Shown piece by piece: positions 48,265 through 57,178 of a DNA stretch of 64,000 nt. Source of the DNA: G963701675 sp963701675 (GTDB lineage Bacteria > Planctomycetota > Planctomycetia > Gemmatales > Gemmataceae); contig OY969623.1 of NCBI GenBank assembly GCA_963701675.1, forward strand, positions 6,944,001 to 7,008,000, written 5' to 3'. Made by a program: the position numbers and the translations under genes. A model generated the notes under the pieces. That model saw only the letters and a program-made list of their open reading frames with translations, made no database searches and was not told the origin of the DNA. Each line of letters begins with the position of its first letter. Positions within the stretch are counted from its first letter, which is position 1.

Positions 48265-51033
48265 ATGACTCGCCGTACTCGTCGCTGCCGGAATTGGTCG
48301 TTCGAACTACTCGAAGATCGTTGTCTGCTGTCGGCTACACTGGCCGCCGATGTCAATCCCGGGACTTCGGACGCCGACCTGGATTCCGCCGTCAGTTTTG
48401 CCGGGGCGCTCTACTTCGCCGCCGATGACGGCATCCACGGCCGGGAACTGTGGAGAAGCGACGGAACGCCTCAGGGTACATACCTCGTCAAGGATATTCA
48501 ACCGGGGCCCTTCCAGGCGTATGTGCGCGACCTCACCGTCATGAACGGTGTCCTATACTTCGCGGCCAAGGACGATGTCCACGGGGTTGAACTATGGAGA
48601 AGCGATGGAACCGAAGCCGGCACCTACATGGTGGCGGACATCGAGCCGCAGCAATTCCTCGGGTCGACCCCGCATAGCCTCACCGTGATGGATAACACGC
48701 TCTTCTTCGTCGCACAAACGAATGAATTCGGAAGCGAACTTTGGAAGAGCGACGGCACTGCCGCCGGTACCGAGCTAGTCATTGACATCAACCCGAGCGG
48801 ATACGGATCGCCGGGCGGGCTCACCGTTGTGAACAACACGTTGTTTTTCGCGGCCGACGACGGCGTTCACGCCAACGAAATATGGAAGACCGACGGCACC
48901 GCAGCCGGCACCGAGAGGCTTACCGACATTTTCTCGGGAGTTCCGTTTTCGGACCCCGCGTTCCTGACGAAAGCGGGCAACCTGCTGTACTTTGTGGCCC
49001 AGAATGCCGGGACCAGCAACGGCCTTTGGAAGAGCGACGGAACCCCGGCCGGCACCTCGCAGGTCAAGGACATCCTACCGAGCGGTGATGCCCTTATACA
49101 TAACTTGACCGAAGTCGGCGATACGCTCTACTTCTCAGCCAAAGAGGGCGCCAACGGACAGGAGCTGTGGAAGAGCGATGGCACACCCGCCGGCACGGTA
49201 CTCGTCAAGAACATCAAGCCCGGCAATCAGGACGCGCATCCGGAGAACCTCATCAACTTCAACGGGACGCTTTTCTTCACCATCGGCCGGCGTGAGGGAT
49301 TCTATGCCAACACCTACGTTCCGGAACATCTGTGGAAGAGCGACGGCACGCCGGGCGGCACCACGTTCGTCCGGCTCATCAACGTGCGCCAGAGTGGCCC
49401 GCAGCAATACGCCTTTGACGCGGCGCCCGCGGTCTTCAATGGCGCGCTGTATTTCGCCGGGGCGGATAGAAATCGCGGTGTTGAATTGTGGAAAAGCGAC
49501 GGCACGACGCAAGGCTCCGGACCGGTCAAAGATATCTTTCCAGGAACCGGTAGCTCTAGTCCTGTGTCCATTACGGACGTCGGCGGAACGCTATTCCTCA
49601 CCGCAGTCGACGCCGCGCACGGCGCCGAACTCTGGACAACCAACGGCACTGGCGCCGGTACCAACTTCGTCAAGGACATTAACGAACTGCCCGCCAGTTC
49701 ATCCCCGGCCAACCTCGTGGCGGTTGGTGGAACGACGTATTTCACCGCGTTCCACCCGGCGTTTGGCCACGAGCTTTGGAAATCGGACGGCACGCCCGAG
49801 GGCACGGCCTTGATAAAGGACATAGTTCCGGGCGCTAATGGAGGAAGTCCATCCCGTGTGACCGAAGTGAACGGCGTCTTGTTCTTCGTCGCGACCACTG
49901 CGGCAACCGGAAGCGAGCTTTGGAAGACCGATGGAACGGCCGAGGGGACCGTCATGCTCAAGGACATCGCACCGGGAACATCTAGTGGGAATCCGACTGC
50001 GTTGACGAACGTGAACAGCACGCTATTCTTCAGCGCCAGTGACCTTGTCAATGGCAACGAACTTTGGAAGAGCGATGGCACCGCGGCGGGAACCGTGCTG
50101 GTCAAGGATATATATCCAGGCGCCGGAGGGTTCGGCGCCGTCCACCTTACGGCCGTGGGAAATACGCTGTTCTTCGCCGGATTAGACAATGCGCACGGCT
50201 ACGAGTTGTGGAAGAGCGACGGCACCGAAGCCGGCACGACGATGGTCAAGGACATCAACCCCGGAAGCGCGTTGTCATGGGGCTTCAGTCTCAACACGTC
50301 CACGGCCGTATTGAATGGAGAATTCTACTTCCCAGCCCAACACCCGGATACGGGGCTGGAACTATGGAAGAGCGACGGCACCGAAGCCGGCACGGTCCTG
50401 GTGAAAGACATGAATCCCGGAACGGCCGATGGATTCGATCGCACCGGAATCAACAAATCAGATTTGACGACGTGGAACGGCAACCTGTACTTTTCTGCTA
50501 CCGACGATGTGAATGGTCAGGAACTGTGGAAATCCAACGGGACCGCCGCCGGCACGGTGAACCTCGATGTTTCCCCGGGCAGTTTCAGTTCTTTCCCGAA
50601 GAACCTGACGGCCGGCGGCAGCGTGCTGTTTTTCACGGCAAGCCTCGGCGGGCATGAGTTGTTCAAGACCAATGGCGCGATCGGCGGCCACAATCTCGTT
50701 AAGGTCATCCACCCCGGAAGTCTTCCGAGCGATCCGGCGCCGGAGAACCTTACTATGGTGAATGACACGCTCTATTTCACGGCGGATCACAGCGTCAATG
50801 GGCGCGAGCTATGGCAGAGTGACGGCAGTTCACCCGGCACGTTCATGGTGGCGGACATCAACCTCGGCCTTTCGGCATCGTCGCCGCAACATTTCGTGAA
50901 TGTTGCCGGCCAACTGTTCTTTGCCGCCACGGACAATCTCAGCGGCCGCGAGCTGTGGACAGTCGACGATCGCGGCATCACGCACAATGATCCCGACGAG
51001 TTCAAAAGTAGGCGTCTCCGTCGAAGCCGTTAG
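48265..51033 (+). CDS. ELWxxDGT-repeat surface protein
   Basis: This 922-residue protein starts with a basic segment and FELLEDRCLLSATLAADVNPG, the LEPR-XLL-like motif. About 17 ELWxxDGT repeats fill the rest (ELWRSDGT, ELWKSDGT, EIWKTDGT, GLWKSDGT and so on), spaced by about 45-50 residues. These repeats occur in hyalin-like and adhesive proteins. The DNA repeats are close enough to recombine. It starts 24 bases after the sigma-WD40 stop with GGAGGAG upstream, so the two may be one transcript. It is an exported surface protein of unknown ligand. Confidence 0.9.
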   Translation: MTRRTRRCRNWSFELLEDRCLLSATLAADVNPGTSDADLDSAVSFAGALYFAADDGIHGRELWRSDGTPQGTYLVKDIQPGPFQAYVRDLTVMNGVLYFAAKDDVHGVELWRSDGTEAGTYMVADIEPQQFLGSTPHSLTVMDNTLFFVAQTNEFGSELWKSDGTAAGTELVIDINPSGYGSPGGLTVVNNTLFFAADDGVHANEIWKTDGTAAGTERLTDIFSGVPFSDPAFLTKAGNLLYFVAQNAGTSNGLWKSDGTPAGTSQVKDILPSGDALIHNLTEVGDTLYFSAKEGANGQELWKSDGTPAGTVLVKNIKPGNQDAHPENLINFNGTLFFTIGRREGFYANTYVPEHLWKSDGTPGGTTFVRLINVRQSGPQQYAFDAAPAVFNGALYFAGADRNRGVELWKSDGTTQGSGPVKDIFPGTGSSSPVSITDVGGTLFLTAVDAAHGAELWTTNGTGAGTNFVKDINELPASSSPANLVAVGGTTYFTAFHPAFGHELWKSDGTPEGTALIKDIVPGANGGSPSRVTEVNGVLFFVATTAATGSELWKTDGTAEGTVMLKDIAPGTSSGNPTALTNVNSTLFFSASDLVNGNELWKSDGTAAGTVLVKDIYPGAGGFGAVHLTAVGNTLFFAGLDNAHGYELWKSDGTEAGTTMVKDINPGSALSWGFSLNTSTAVLNGEFYFPAQHPDTGLELWKSDGTEAGTVLVKDMNPGTADGFDRTGINKSDLTTWNGNLYFSATDDVNGQELWKSNGTAAGTVNLDVSPGSFSSFPKNLTAGGSVLFFTASLGGHELFKTNGAIGGHNLVKVIHPGSLPSDPAPENLTMVNDTLYFTADHSVNGRELWQSDGSSPGTFMVADINLGLSASSPQHFVNVAGQLFFAATDNLSGRELWTVDDRGITHNDPDEFKSRRLRRSR

Positions 51034-51054
51034 CATCGTGCATCGGCGGCGTGA

Positions 51055-52293
51055 CTACGGTCGGCCCACCTCCGGGCGACGAGTCTCGTCCGGAGGAAAG
51101 CCGATGGCAAAAACTACCAGCGAGGTGACGGCGAGAACGGCGCCCACCAAATAGGTGGGTTGGAATGCCTCGGCGACTTGTTCGCGGATCCATCCGACAA
51201 GCAAATTGCCTACAAGCAATCCAAAACCAATCATGAAGTTAAACAATGCTTGGGTACTGGCACGGATGTCCGCACGAGCCTGGCTGTTCATGAACACCTG
51301 CCCGGCGACGAAGAAGCAACATATGCACACTCCGTGAAGGGCGAGTGAGCTAATCACGAGCCACAACGGATGACCGGCCATCAGGACGACGAAAGCAGTT
51401 CCGCATGCGCCCAATCCCAGTGTGAGCGTTCCCTTCACTCCGAGCCGGGTCTGCAACATGGGAAGCAAGGCGAGGCTCAAGATTTCGGCGCTTTGGCAGA
51501 GTGTTAACATCGGGCCTATGTCGGCCGTTGGAATCCCGCGGTCACGCATGAATAGCGGGGTTACCTGGGAGTTAAACGGGAGTGTAAGACAAACTCCCAC
51601 CACGCAGAGGCAATAGGTAAGCATGGCTCGGCTCTTCATGAGTCGAAGTGCCGCGATGGGCGCGAGCCGATCCGAGAACGTGCGCTGCGGAATTGTGCGC
51701 GGCAAAGTGAGTGCGTATACACCCAAGGTTACGGCGAAAATGCCGCCGATGCGAAATGTGTCGGCGAGTTCCGATGGACGGTCGCCGAACCCCAAGAGCG
51801 CCGGTAGCCAGTCGGAAGATGCCAGCCACCACCCACCCAACCAGTTGATGACGATCCAACCGACGGTTCCCCAGAGCCGGACCCGACTGAAGTCGCGTGA
51901 AGGATCCGACAGATGAGCGAAGCAAAGCGCTACACCTAAGGACATGGCGGGGGCCATGACGAACCAAAACGCAAGGGCGGCAACGAACACTGCAACCGGC
52001 GCCGTCAAGTTCGCCATCAGCCAGAGCAGGATTCCGGCGACAAGAGCGCACGCGGACAAAACACGTTCCGCAGGCCACCAACGATCGGCGGCTTGGCCGG
52101 CGAGCATCGGCGATGCCAGCGTTCCCAGCGATTGGGTCGCGCAAGCCCATCCGGTTTCGACCGGACTGAAACCCAGCTCATGTAGGCGCAAGCTAAAAAT
52201 AGGAATAACGGCGCCGGCCGGAGCGTATTGCAGAAACAAAAGCACCGACAGTCGAACGCGGAGCAATCGAGGATTGGACTGGGCCGAAGTCAT
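51055..52293 (-). CDS. MFS transporter
   Basis: This 412-residue protein has about twelve hydrophobic segments, for example LSVLLFLQYAPAGAVIPIFSLRL at the N terminus, VWLVASSDWLPALLG in the middle, and LVVFAIGF near the end. The pattern, with DRWWPAERVLSACALVAGILLW and RVRLWGTVGWIVINWLGGWWL, fits the nucleoside-proton-symporter-like group of MFS. The substrate is unknown. It is intact and converges with the ELWxxDGT gene, with 21 bases between stops. Confidence 0.85.
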   Translation of the reverse strand: MTSAQSNPRLLRVRLSVLLFLQYAPAGAVIPIFSLRLHELGFSPVETGWACATQSLGTLASPMLAGQAADRWWPAERVLSACALVAGILLWLMANLTAPVAVFVAALAFWFVMAPAMSLGVALCFAHLSDPSRDFSRVRLWGTVGWIVINWLGGWWLASSDWLPALLGFGDRPSELADTFRIGGIFAVTLGVYALTLPRTIPQRTFSDRLAPIAALRLMKSRAMLTYCLCVVGVCLTLPFNSQVTPLFMRDRGIPTADIGPMLTLCQSAEILSLALLPMLQTRLGVKGTLTLGLGACGTAFVVLMAGHPLWLVISSLALHGVCICCFFVAGQVFMNSQARADIRASTQALFNFMIGFGLLVGNLLVGWIREQVAEAFQPTYLVGAVLAVTSLVVFAIGFPPDETRRPEVGRP

Positions 52294-52393
52294 CCGACCA
52301 TTCTAGAAGAGTTCGGCGCCCAAAGGCCGAAGGCCAAAGTCGGGACACGGCTTTGGCCTTCGGAGATCGCTTACACGTTTTCACGCTCACGTG

Positions 52394-53140
52394 TTACCAG
52401 AATCGCAGCATCCACCAGTCGTGGCTGTTGCCGCGGTTGCTGTACCACCAGTAACCGTCTTGCCATTCCAACTGCACCTTGCGCCATCCGGGTGGAATTT
52501 TGGGGAAAGGATACATCGGTCCGATGTACGGCCAGGCGTTGTGCGGATAAAGCTGCGGAGTAGCGACGCGGGAGTAGTTATTGTACGGGGCGTATGACGG
52601 CCATGCGTGCGGCGGCATCTTGGGCGGGTTCACGTCGTAGTAGGACGGCGGCGGTCCCTGCATGATGGGCGCCGGTTCGGGCATTGGGCCATTGCCGTTC
52701 GGTACCATGCCCGGAGGCATTCCGCCGGGAAACACCGTCGTGCCCGGTTGAGTTGGCGCGAGTGCCGGCGGCGGCGCCTGTTCCTGGACTGGCAAACTCA
52801 CGGCCTGCGCCTGGTGGACCATTCCCATGGTTTCCATGCGATCCCGAACATACTTCACGCCAGGAACGCTGCCCGCGACTCGTAGTACTTGTGCACGTTG
52901 CGCGTCATTGGCGACGGTGCCGTTGATCTCCGCGATTCCGTTCTGAAAGACTACCTCGACGTTGAACTTCTTTAGTCCATGACATTCGGCTAGCCGTTCA
53001 GCGATCATGTTGGCAACCCGTTGATTGCTCGCAGTGATCATCATCGAATCGGAATTGCCGCGGGTCATTTCCTGCCCCGTGGCGGGGGCTGCGATCGACA
53101 GCGCCAATGCCGCGGCCCAAAGGCGACGGGAATATGCCAT
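52394..53140 (-). CDS. Secreted BON-domain protein
   Basis: The start at 53140 follows a good site (GTCAGGAGGACG) and opens a signal peptide (RLWAAALALSIAAPATG). A BON domain spans about residues 33-100, with ANMIAERLAECHGLKKFNVEVVFQNGIAEINGTVANDAQRAQVLRVAGSVPGVKYVRD. The C-terminal part is Pro-rich (PPPALAPTQPGTTVFPGG) with aromatic-rich ends (QLEWQDGYWWYSNRGNSHDWWML). BON domains bind phospholipid or peptidoglycan-related ligands. The protein is intact. Confidence 0.88.
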   Translation of the reverse strand: MAYSRRLWAAALALSIAAPATGQEMTRGNSDSMMITASNQRVANMIAERLAECHGLKKFNVEVVFQNGIAEINGTVANDAQRAQVLRVAGSVPGVKYVRDRMETMGMVHQAQAVSLPVQEQAPPPALAPTQPGTTVFPGGMPPGMVPNGNGPMPEPAPIMQGPPPSYYDVNPPKMPPHAWPSYAPYNNYSRVATPQLYPHNAWPYIGPMYPFPKIPPGWRKVQLEWQDGYWWYSNRGNSHDWWMLRFW

Positions 53141-53337
53141 CACGTTACCGTCCTCCTGACGAGTACACCGGTTAATGAGCATTGCAAACTGAATCCAACG
53201 CTGACTCTATCGGCCAACCACGCCGACAATCCCGTAACTAGATCATTATGCAAAAGGGCGGCAACAATTGAGGACTCGTTTCCTTGGGCAAAGATGGCAC
53301 AATCGTTGAACTCAGAGAAGCAGACGTTCGGAAACCC

Positions 53338-53466
53338 GTGCGTCCGCGCGGACTTGGCGCACCCTGCACGCTACACGCCTAGATGTAGGGTGCGTCAAGT
53401 CTTCGCAGACGCACCGACCGCCCCTGCTGCGATCCGGTGCGTCCGCGCGGACTTGACGCACCCTAC
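53338..53466. repeat. Three-copy array of a 30-base hairpin-forming repeat
   Basis: A 30-base unit occurs at 53338-53367 and 53437-53466 in the same direction, and at 53385-53415 inverted and less exact (31 bases). Each unit starts with GTGCGTC and ends near GACGCAC or GGCGCAC, giving a 7-base hairpin. The alternating direction resembles REP-like clusters. It sits between the arfB stop and the BON gene start, so it may end arfB transcription. No transposase is nearby. Confidence 0.75.
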
Positions 53467-53480
53467 AATCAATACGCAAC

Positions 53481-53900
53481 TCATGTTTCCTCTAGATTAC
53501 GTCGGCCGGTTTTCACACGGGCGCGGTGCTTCTTGGCGCTGAGGCGTCGTTCTTTTGATCCGCGCGTCGGGCGTGTTGGCTTGCGTAATTTGGGGGAAAT
53601 AGTCGCCCGCAGTAACCACTCCTTCAGCCGATCAAGAACATCCTGCCGGTTCTTGTCCTGATCTCGAAAACGCTGCGACGCTACGACGAGGTCGCCGGTC
53701 GTTGTAATTCGATTCGCCTGTTGAGTTAGGAAGCGCGACTTAACGTCGGCCGGCAGAGACTGGCTGGCGACCACATTCCAGCGGAGCACGGCCTTCGACG
53801 CAACTTTGTTGACGTTTTGCCCTCCCGGTCCGCCGGCCCGCACAAAGGACCATTGGAACTCCGTCGTCGGAATTCGAATTTGACTCGTGACGATCAGCAC
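53481..53900 (-). CDS. arfB: Peptidyl-tRNA hydrolase ArfB (ribosome rescue)
   Basis: This 139-residue protein has the GGQ motif in AGGPGGQNVNKVASKAVLRW, the release-factor-like catalytic loop, and a basic C-terminal tail (GSKERRLSAKKHRARVKTGRRNLEE) that enters the empty mRNA channel. It releases peptides from stalled ribosomes. It is the last gene of the Rrf2-FAD-methyltransferase-arfB unit, with a 15-base gap to the methyltransferase. Confidence 0.93.
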   Translation of the reverse strand: MLIVTSQIRIPTTEFQWSFVRAGGPGGQNVNKVASKAVLRWNVVASQSLPADVKSRFLTQQANRITTTGDLVVASQRFRDQDKNRQDVLDRLKEWLLRATISPKLRKPTRPTRGSKERRLSAKKHRARVKTGRRNLEET

Positions 53901-53915
53901 CGAATCCTCCTCGAA

Positions 53916-54950
53916 TCAATTTCTGCCAATCAATCGTTTGAGCCAACTGAGTGGGCCGACGATCATTCGCCCTAACCGCCAGGTCCACGAGCGTTTTACC
54001 GCTTCTAGTTCCCGCTTCAAAATCAAGTCAAACGGGCCGTAGTTGAACGGTGGAACTGTCGGTCGCTCTGCAAGCTGCGTGGGCGATTCGACTGCCGTCG
54101 TCGCGTTGCAAACCGGATCATGGGCACGCAAGACGGCCTCACGATGCTCACTCGTCATGGCCACTTGAGCGATCGGCCTTTCGGTTGCGCCGCATAACCA
54201 TTCGGCGCCTTGTTCACCGAGGGGAAACTGATCGATGGACTCCGCGGTTCGCTTTTCGAGGAGCACGAGCCATTGATGTCCCGGAACCTCGGGTGGTTTG
54301 GTTAGTCGAACGGCCAGGCCTCGCCCACGGAAGGCGTCCAGCAACCAGCGGCGGTCATAGACTACCGCCGCAGTCGGATCGATCTCATCAACGTATAGGC
54401 ATACTTTGTCGTGTGTTAAGAAGGGAAAACTAGTGCGATCGAATAGGAGCCACGTGGTGTAGGCGACTCCGCCCGGCCTGAGGATCCGAGCGATCTCGTG
54501 AAGGTAATACTCCGTTTGGTGTTTGTACACGTGGGTGAAAACCGAGTGCGCCAGTACCAAGGAAAACTCACTGTCGCCCACGGGGAATGGCTCGGCCATC
54601 TGGCGGCTGTTTTCCGGGCCATAGGGCAGGCTGAAAACGTCATGGTGAAAGAACTGAAAGTGGGCGTCGATCCGCGTCAGGTGTTTCGTGCACCAATTGA
54701 TCATGCCGCGATGCACATCGATGCCGACGTAGCGGCGCGGCCTCGGATTCTGCTGCAACAGTTGCCGCGCGAATCGGCCGCACCCGCACCCGAAGTCAAA
54801 CACCGCCTCGTACGCTGCGGCCGGCACTTCGGGAATTATCAATTCGCCACCGGCATTATCGAACGCCTCGACTCGGCTGGGACCGATGAGGTAGCGAAAC
54901 TCCAGGGGCGGGATGGGAATGGCCGGTGTTTGCGTCATGGGTCGGTGCAT
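53916..54950 (-). CDS. Class I SAM-dependent methyltransferase
   Basis: This 344-residue protein has the SAM motif VFDFGCGCGRFARQLL, the acidic motif YVGIDVHRGMINW, and a following FSLVLAHSVFTHVYKHQTEYYLHEIARILRPGGVAYTTW. The C-terminal third is basic (VKRSWTWRLGRMIVGPLSWLKRLIG), a possible membrane or nucleic-acid contact. The substrate is not known. It starts three bases after the FAD oxidoreductase stop. Confidence 0.87.
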   Translation of the reverse strand: MHRPMTQTPAIPIPPLEFRYLIGPSRVEAFDNAGGELIIPEVPAAAYEAVFDFGCGCGRFARQLLQQNPRPRRYVGIDVHRGMINWCTKHLTRIDAHFQFFHHDVFSLPYGPENSRQMAEPFPVGDSEFSLVLAHSVFTHVYKHQTEYYLHEIARILRPGGVAYTTWLLFDRTSFPFLTHDKVCLYVDEIDPTAAVVYDRRWLLDAFRGRGLAVRLTKPPEVPGHQWLVLLEKRTAESIDQFPLGEQGAEWLCGATERPIAQVAMTSEHREAVLRAHDPVCNATTAVESPTQLAERPTVPPFNYGPFDLILKRELEAVKRSWTWRLGRMIVGPLSWLKRLIGRN

Positions 54951-54953
54951 GAA

Positions 54954-56579
54954 TCAAGCATGGGTATTCTTGCGGTCCAACGGGGCGTAGCGTTCAATGA
55001 TAGCGCGGGCCGCACGTAGACCATCGACGGCGGCGCTGACGATTCCGCCGGCGAAACCGGCGCCCTCGCCGATGGGATACAAACCGACGATGCCCGTCGA
55101 TTCCAACGTGGTTGGATCTCGGAGCATGCGAATCGGCGAACTGCCGCGAGACTCGGGGCCGACCATCGTGGCGTCGGCGAGGAACCGGCCGTGCCAGCGC
55201 CGGTCGAGGATCGGAAGGCTTTTATGTAACGCATTGCGGATCGGCGGCGGAACCAATTCGGCGAGGGACGACAACACGACGCCCCGCTCATAGCTACACG
55301 GCGGTTGGCGGTGTGTCTGCCGCTCGGCCAGAAAATCCGCCGCCGATTGCAGCGGGCACAGATAGTCGCCGCGGCCGACATGGAATGCTTTACGCTCGTA
55401 CTCCTGTTGTAATCGGATACCGGCGAATACGTCCGTGCTTCCAAACATGTCCGGATGGACGGTGATCATCAGACCGCTGTTCGCGAACGGCGAATCCCGA
55501 TTGGAGAGGCTCATGCCGTTGGTGCAGAAGTAGCCGGCCTCCGCGACGCTGGGAATGATGTGCCCACCCGCGCACATACAGAAGGTGAAAAGATCATGGG
55601 CGCCGCGGACTACCAGCGTGTAGTCGGCTGCACCGAGTTGGGTTTCCCAATGGTTCGGCCCATACTGCACGCGGTTGACGTTTTCCTGCGGATGCTCGAT
55701 GCGAACACCCATTTGAAAAGGCTTCTGCTCCATCGGCACGCCGCGCCGCCGCAACATCTCGTAGGTGTCGCGGGCGCTGTGGCCGATGGCGAGCACGGCC
55801 ACCGACGTTGAAAACGGTCCCGACGACGTCGTCAAGCCGCGGAGCTTGCCGTCCTCAATGTCCATGTCTTCCACTCGGCATGAAAAGTGGAACTCGCCTC
55901 CCAAGTTCTCGATTCGCTGCCGCAATGCCTTAACGACGGCCGGCAGCCGGTTGCTGCCCAAGTGCGGGCGGTAATCGTAAAGGATGGACGGTTTGCCTTT
56001 GCACTCGGCGAATAGCTCCAGGATACGTCGGACATCAGGCCCGGAATTTCGGCACGTGAGCTTGCCGTCGCTAAACGTCCCGGCGCCGCCTTCGCCGAAC
56101 AAGTAATTGCTTTCCGGGTCGAGCGCGCCGCCGGTGTCAAAGGCGCGAACGTCGTGAATACGATCCCGGACTTTTCGGCCTCGTTCGAAAAGTAGTGGAC
56201 GATAGCCGTGTGCCGCCAGGAAATACCCGGCCGCCAGGCCGGCCGGTCCGGATCCGATTACGATCGGCCGATGCGGCAATCGTTGAGACCCGGGCGCCGG
56301 CATGGTGAAGGGTGGCTCGACGTGGGACTCGATGGTCGCTCCATTAGATGACGAAGCGCGTGCCTTGGCCGTGATGAGGTCCTCACCTTCCGGGAACGTA
56401 ACTTCGACGGAGTACACGAATCGAAGGGCACTTTTGCTTCGGGCATCGAGGCTTTTGCGAAGGATGCGCCACTGCGACACGTCGGGTAGTGGCAGGCCTA
56501 GAATGCGGCTGATTCGCTCTGGAAGAGCGGTCTCCGGTTCGTCCAACGGCAGGGAAACACCGGAAATGCGAATGGGCAT
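54954..56579 (-). CDS. FAD-dependent oxidoreductase
   Basis: The protein has 541 residues from the ATG at 56579, which has no strong site, so a nearby start is possible. A short N-terminal domain (VSLPLDEPETALPERISRILGLP) precedes the dinucleotide fold (PIVIGSGPAGLAAGYFLAAHGYRPLLFERG), followed by LFGEGGAGTFSDGKLTCRN and VAVLAIGHSARDTYEML. The C terminus has IVGLYPIGEGAGFAGGIVSAAVDGLRAARAI, typical of the COG2509 FAD-dependent dehydrogenase group. A longer ORF frame to 57173 is not needed. The gene follows Rrf2 by 26 bases. Confidence 0.88.
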   Translation of the reverse strand: MPIRISGVSLPLDEPETALPERISRILGLPLPDVSQWRILRKSLDARSKSALRFVYSVEVTFPEGEDLITAKARASSSNGATIESHVEPPFTMPAPGSQRLPHRPIVIGSGPAGLAAGYFLAAHGYRPLLFERGRKVRDRIHDVRAFDTGGALDPESNYLFGEGGAGTFSDGKLTCRNSGPDVRRILELFAECKGKPSILYDYRPHLGSNRLPAVVKALRQRIENLGGEFHFSCRVEDMDIEDGKLRGLTTSSGPFSTSVAVLAIGHSARDTYEMLRRRGVPMEQKPFQMGVRIEHPQENVNRVQYGPNHWETQLGAADYTLVVRGAHDLFTFCMCAGGHIIPSVAEAGYFCTNGMSLSNRDSPFANSGLMITVHPDMFGSTDVFAGIRLQQEYERKAFHVGRGDYLCPLQSAADFLAERQTHRQPPCSYERGVVLSSLAELVPPPIRNALHKSLPILDRRWHGRFLADATMVGPESRGSSPIRMLRDPTTLESTGIVGLYPIGEGAGFAGGIVSAAVDGLRAARAIIERYAPLDRKNTHA

Positions 56580-56605
56580 GGTATTTCCAAGTAGGTGAGC
56601 GGAAA

Positions 56606-57007
56606 CTAGTCCTTCACCGCCAGGTCCGACAGGCGTACCTTCTGGAACTGTTTCCGCACCACTTCGGCGGCCTGTTGGTAGATGCCGTCGAGGCGTCGGT
56701 TCAGAGAACCGTTCGCTTCTTCGTGGGACAGCGATCCTTGACCGCGAATCGGACCATCGACGGCTTCGAGTATCTCTAAAAGGGTAATATCGTTGGCGGG
56801 CTTTGCCAATCGGTAACCACCATTCGGTCCCTTCACGGACAGAAGGACGCTCGCCGACACCAGCGGCTTCAGGACTTTCAACAAGAACCGCTCCGGAATT
56901 CCACGTGCTTGGGCCATGTGGTGCGAAGCGACCGGCACATTCTGTTTCTGTGTCGCCATATGAACTAGCGCGTGGATGGCGTAGGTAGCGGCACGGGTCA
57001 ATCTCAT
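56606..57007 (-). CDS. Rrf2-family regulator lacking cysteines
   Basis: The start at 57007 opens MRLTRAATYAIHALVHMA, the standard Rrf2 N-terminal winged-helix. The rest shows the family pattern: IPERFLLKVLKPLVSASVLLSVKGPNGGYRLAKP (wing) and ITLLEILEAVDGPI. The cysteine trio that binds the iron-sulphur cluster in IscR-like members is absent, so it is probably not a cluster sensor. The protein has 133 residues. It heads the unit with the FAD oxidoreductase and may regulate it. Confidence 0.88.
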   Translation of the reverse strand: MRLTRAATYAIHALVHMATQKQNVPVASHHMAQARGIPERFLLKVLKPLVSASVLLSVKGPNGGYRLAKPANDITLLEILEAVDGPIRGQGSLSHEEANGSLNRRLDGIYQQAAEVVRKQFQKVRLSDLAVKD

Positions 57008-57178
57008 TTGGTTCGGCCTCCCTCGGACGTTCCGTGCAATCGCTAATCGACAAAAGGGCTGGTGCACCGCACCGAAGACAGGGCGACTTCAAACCCCAGA
57101 TAAGTCCGGTCACTCTGCACGCAGACCGAACTGAGCTATCATTATAGCCGACCCATCTACACGGACCAGACAACCGCG

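Noticed and set aside
48265..51033. Regular repeats that might suggest a CRISPR-like or satellite array
   Set aside because: The repeats are in-frame ELWxxDGT codons of one long gene, with no spacers of uniform size.
53338..53466. Repeat array considered as a CRISPR
   Set aside because: Only three units, one inverted, with unequal spacers and no cas gene nearby.
53338..53480. Possible tRNA or small RNA gene in the spacer after arfB
   Set aside because: No T-loop or acceptor-stem pairing could be found; the sequence is explained by the repeats.
56580..57173. N-terminal extension of the FAD oxidoreductase to 57173
   Set aside because: This region is the Rrf2 gene in another frame; the Rrf2 motifs are clear, and MPIRISG at 56579 gives a family-length enzyme.
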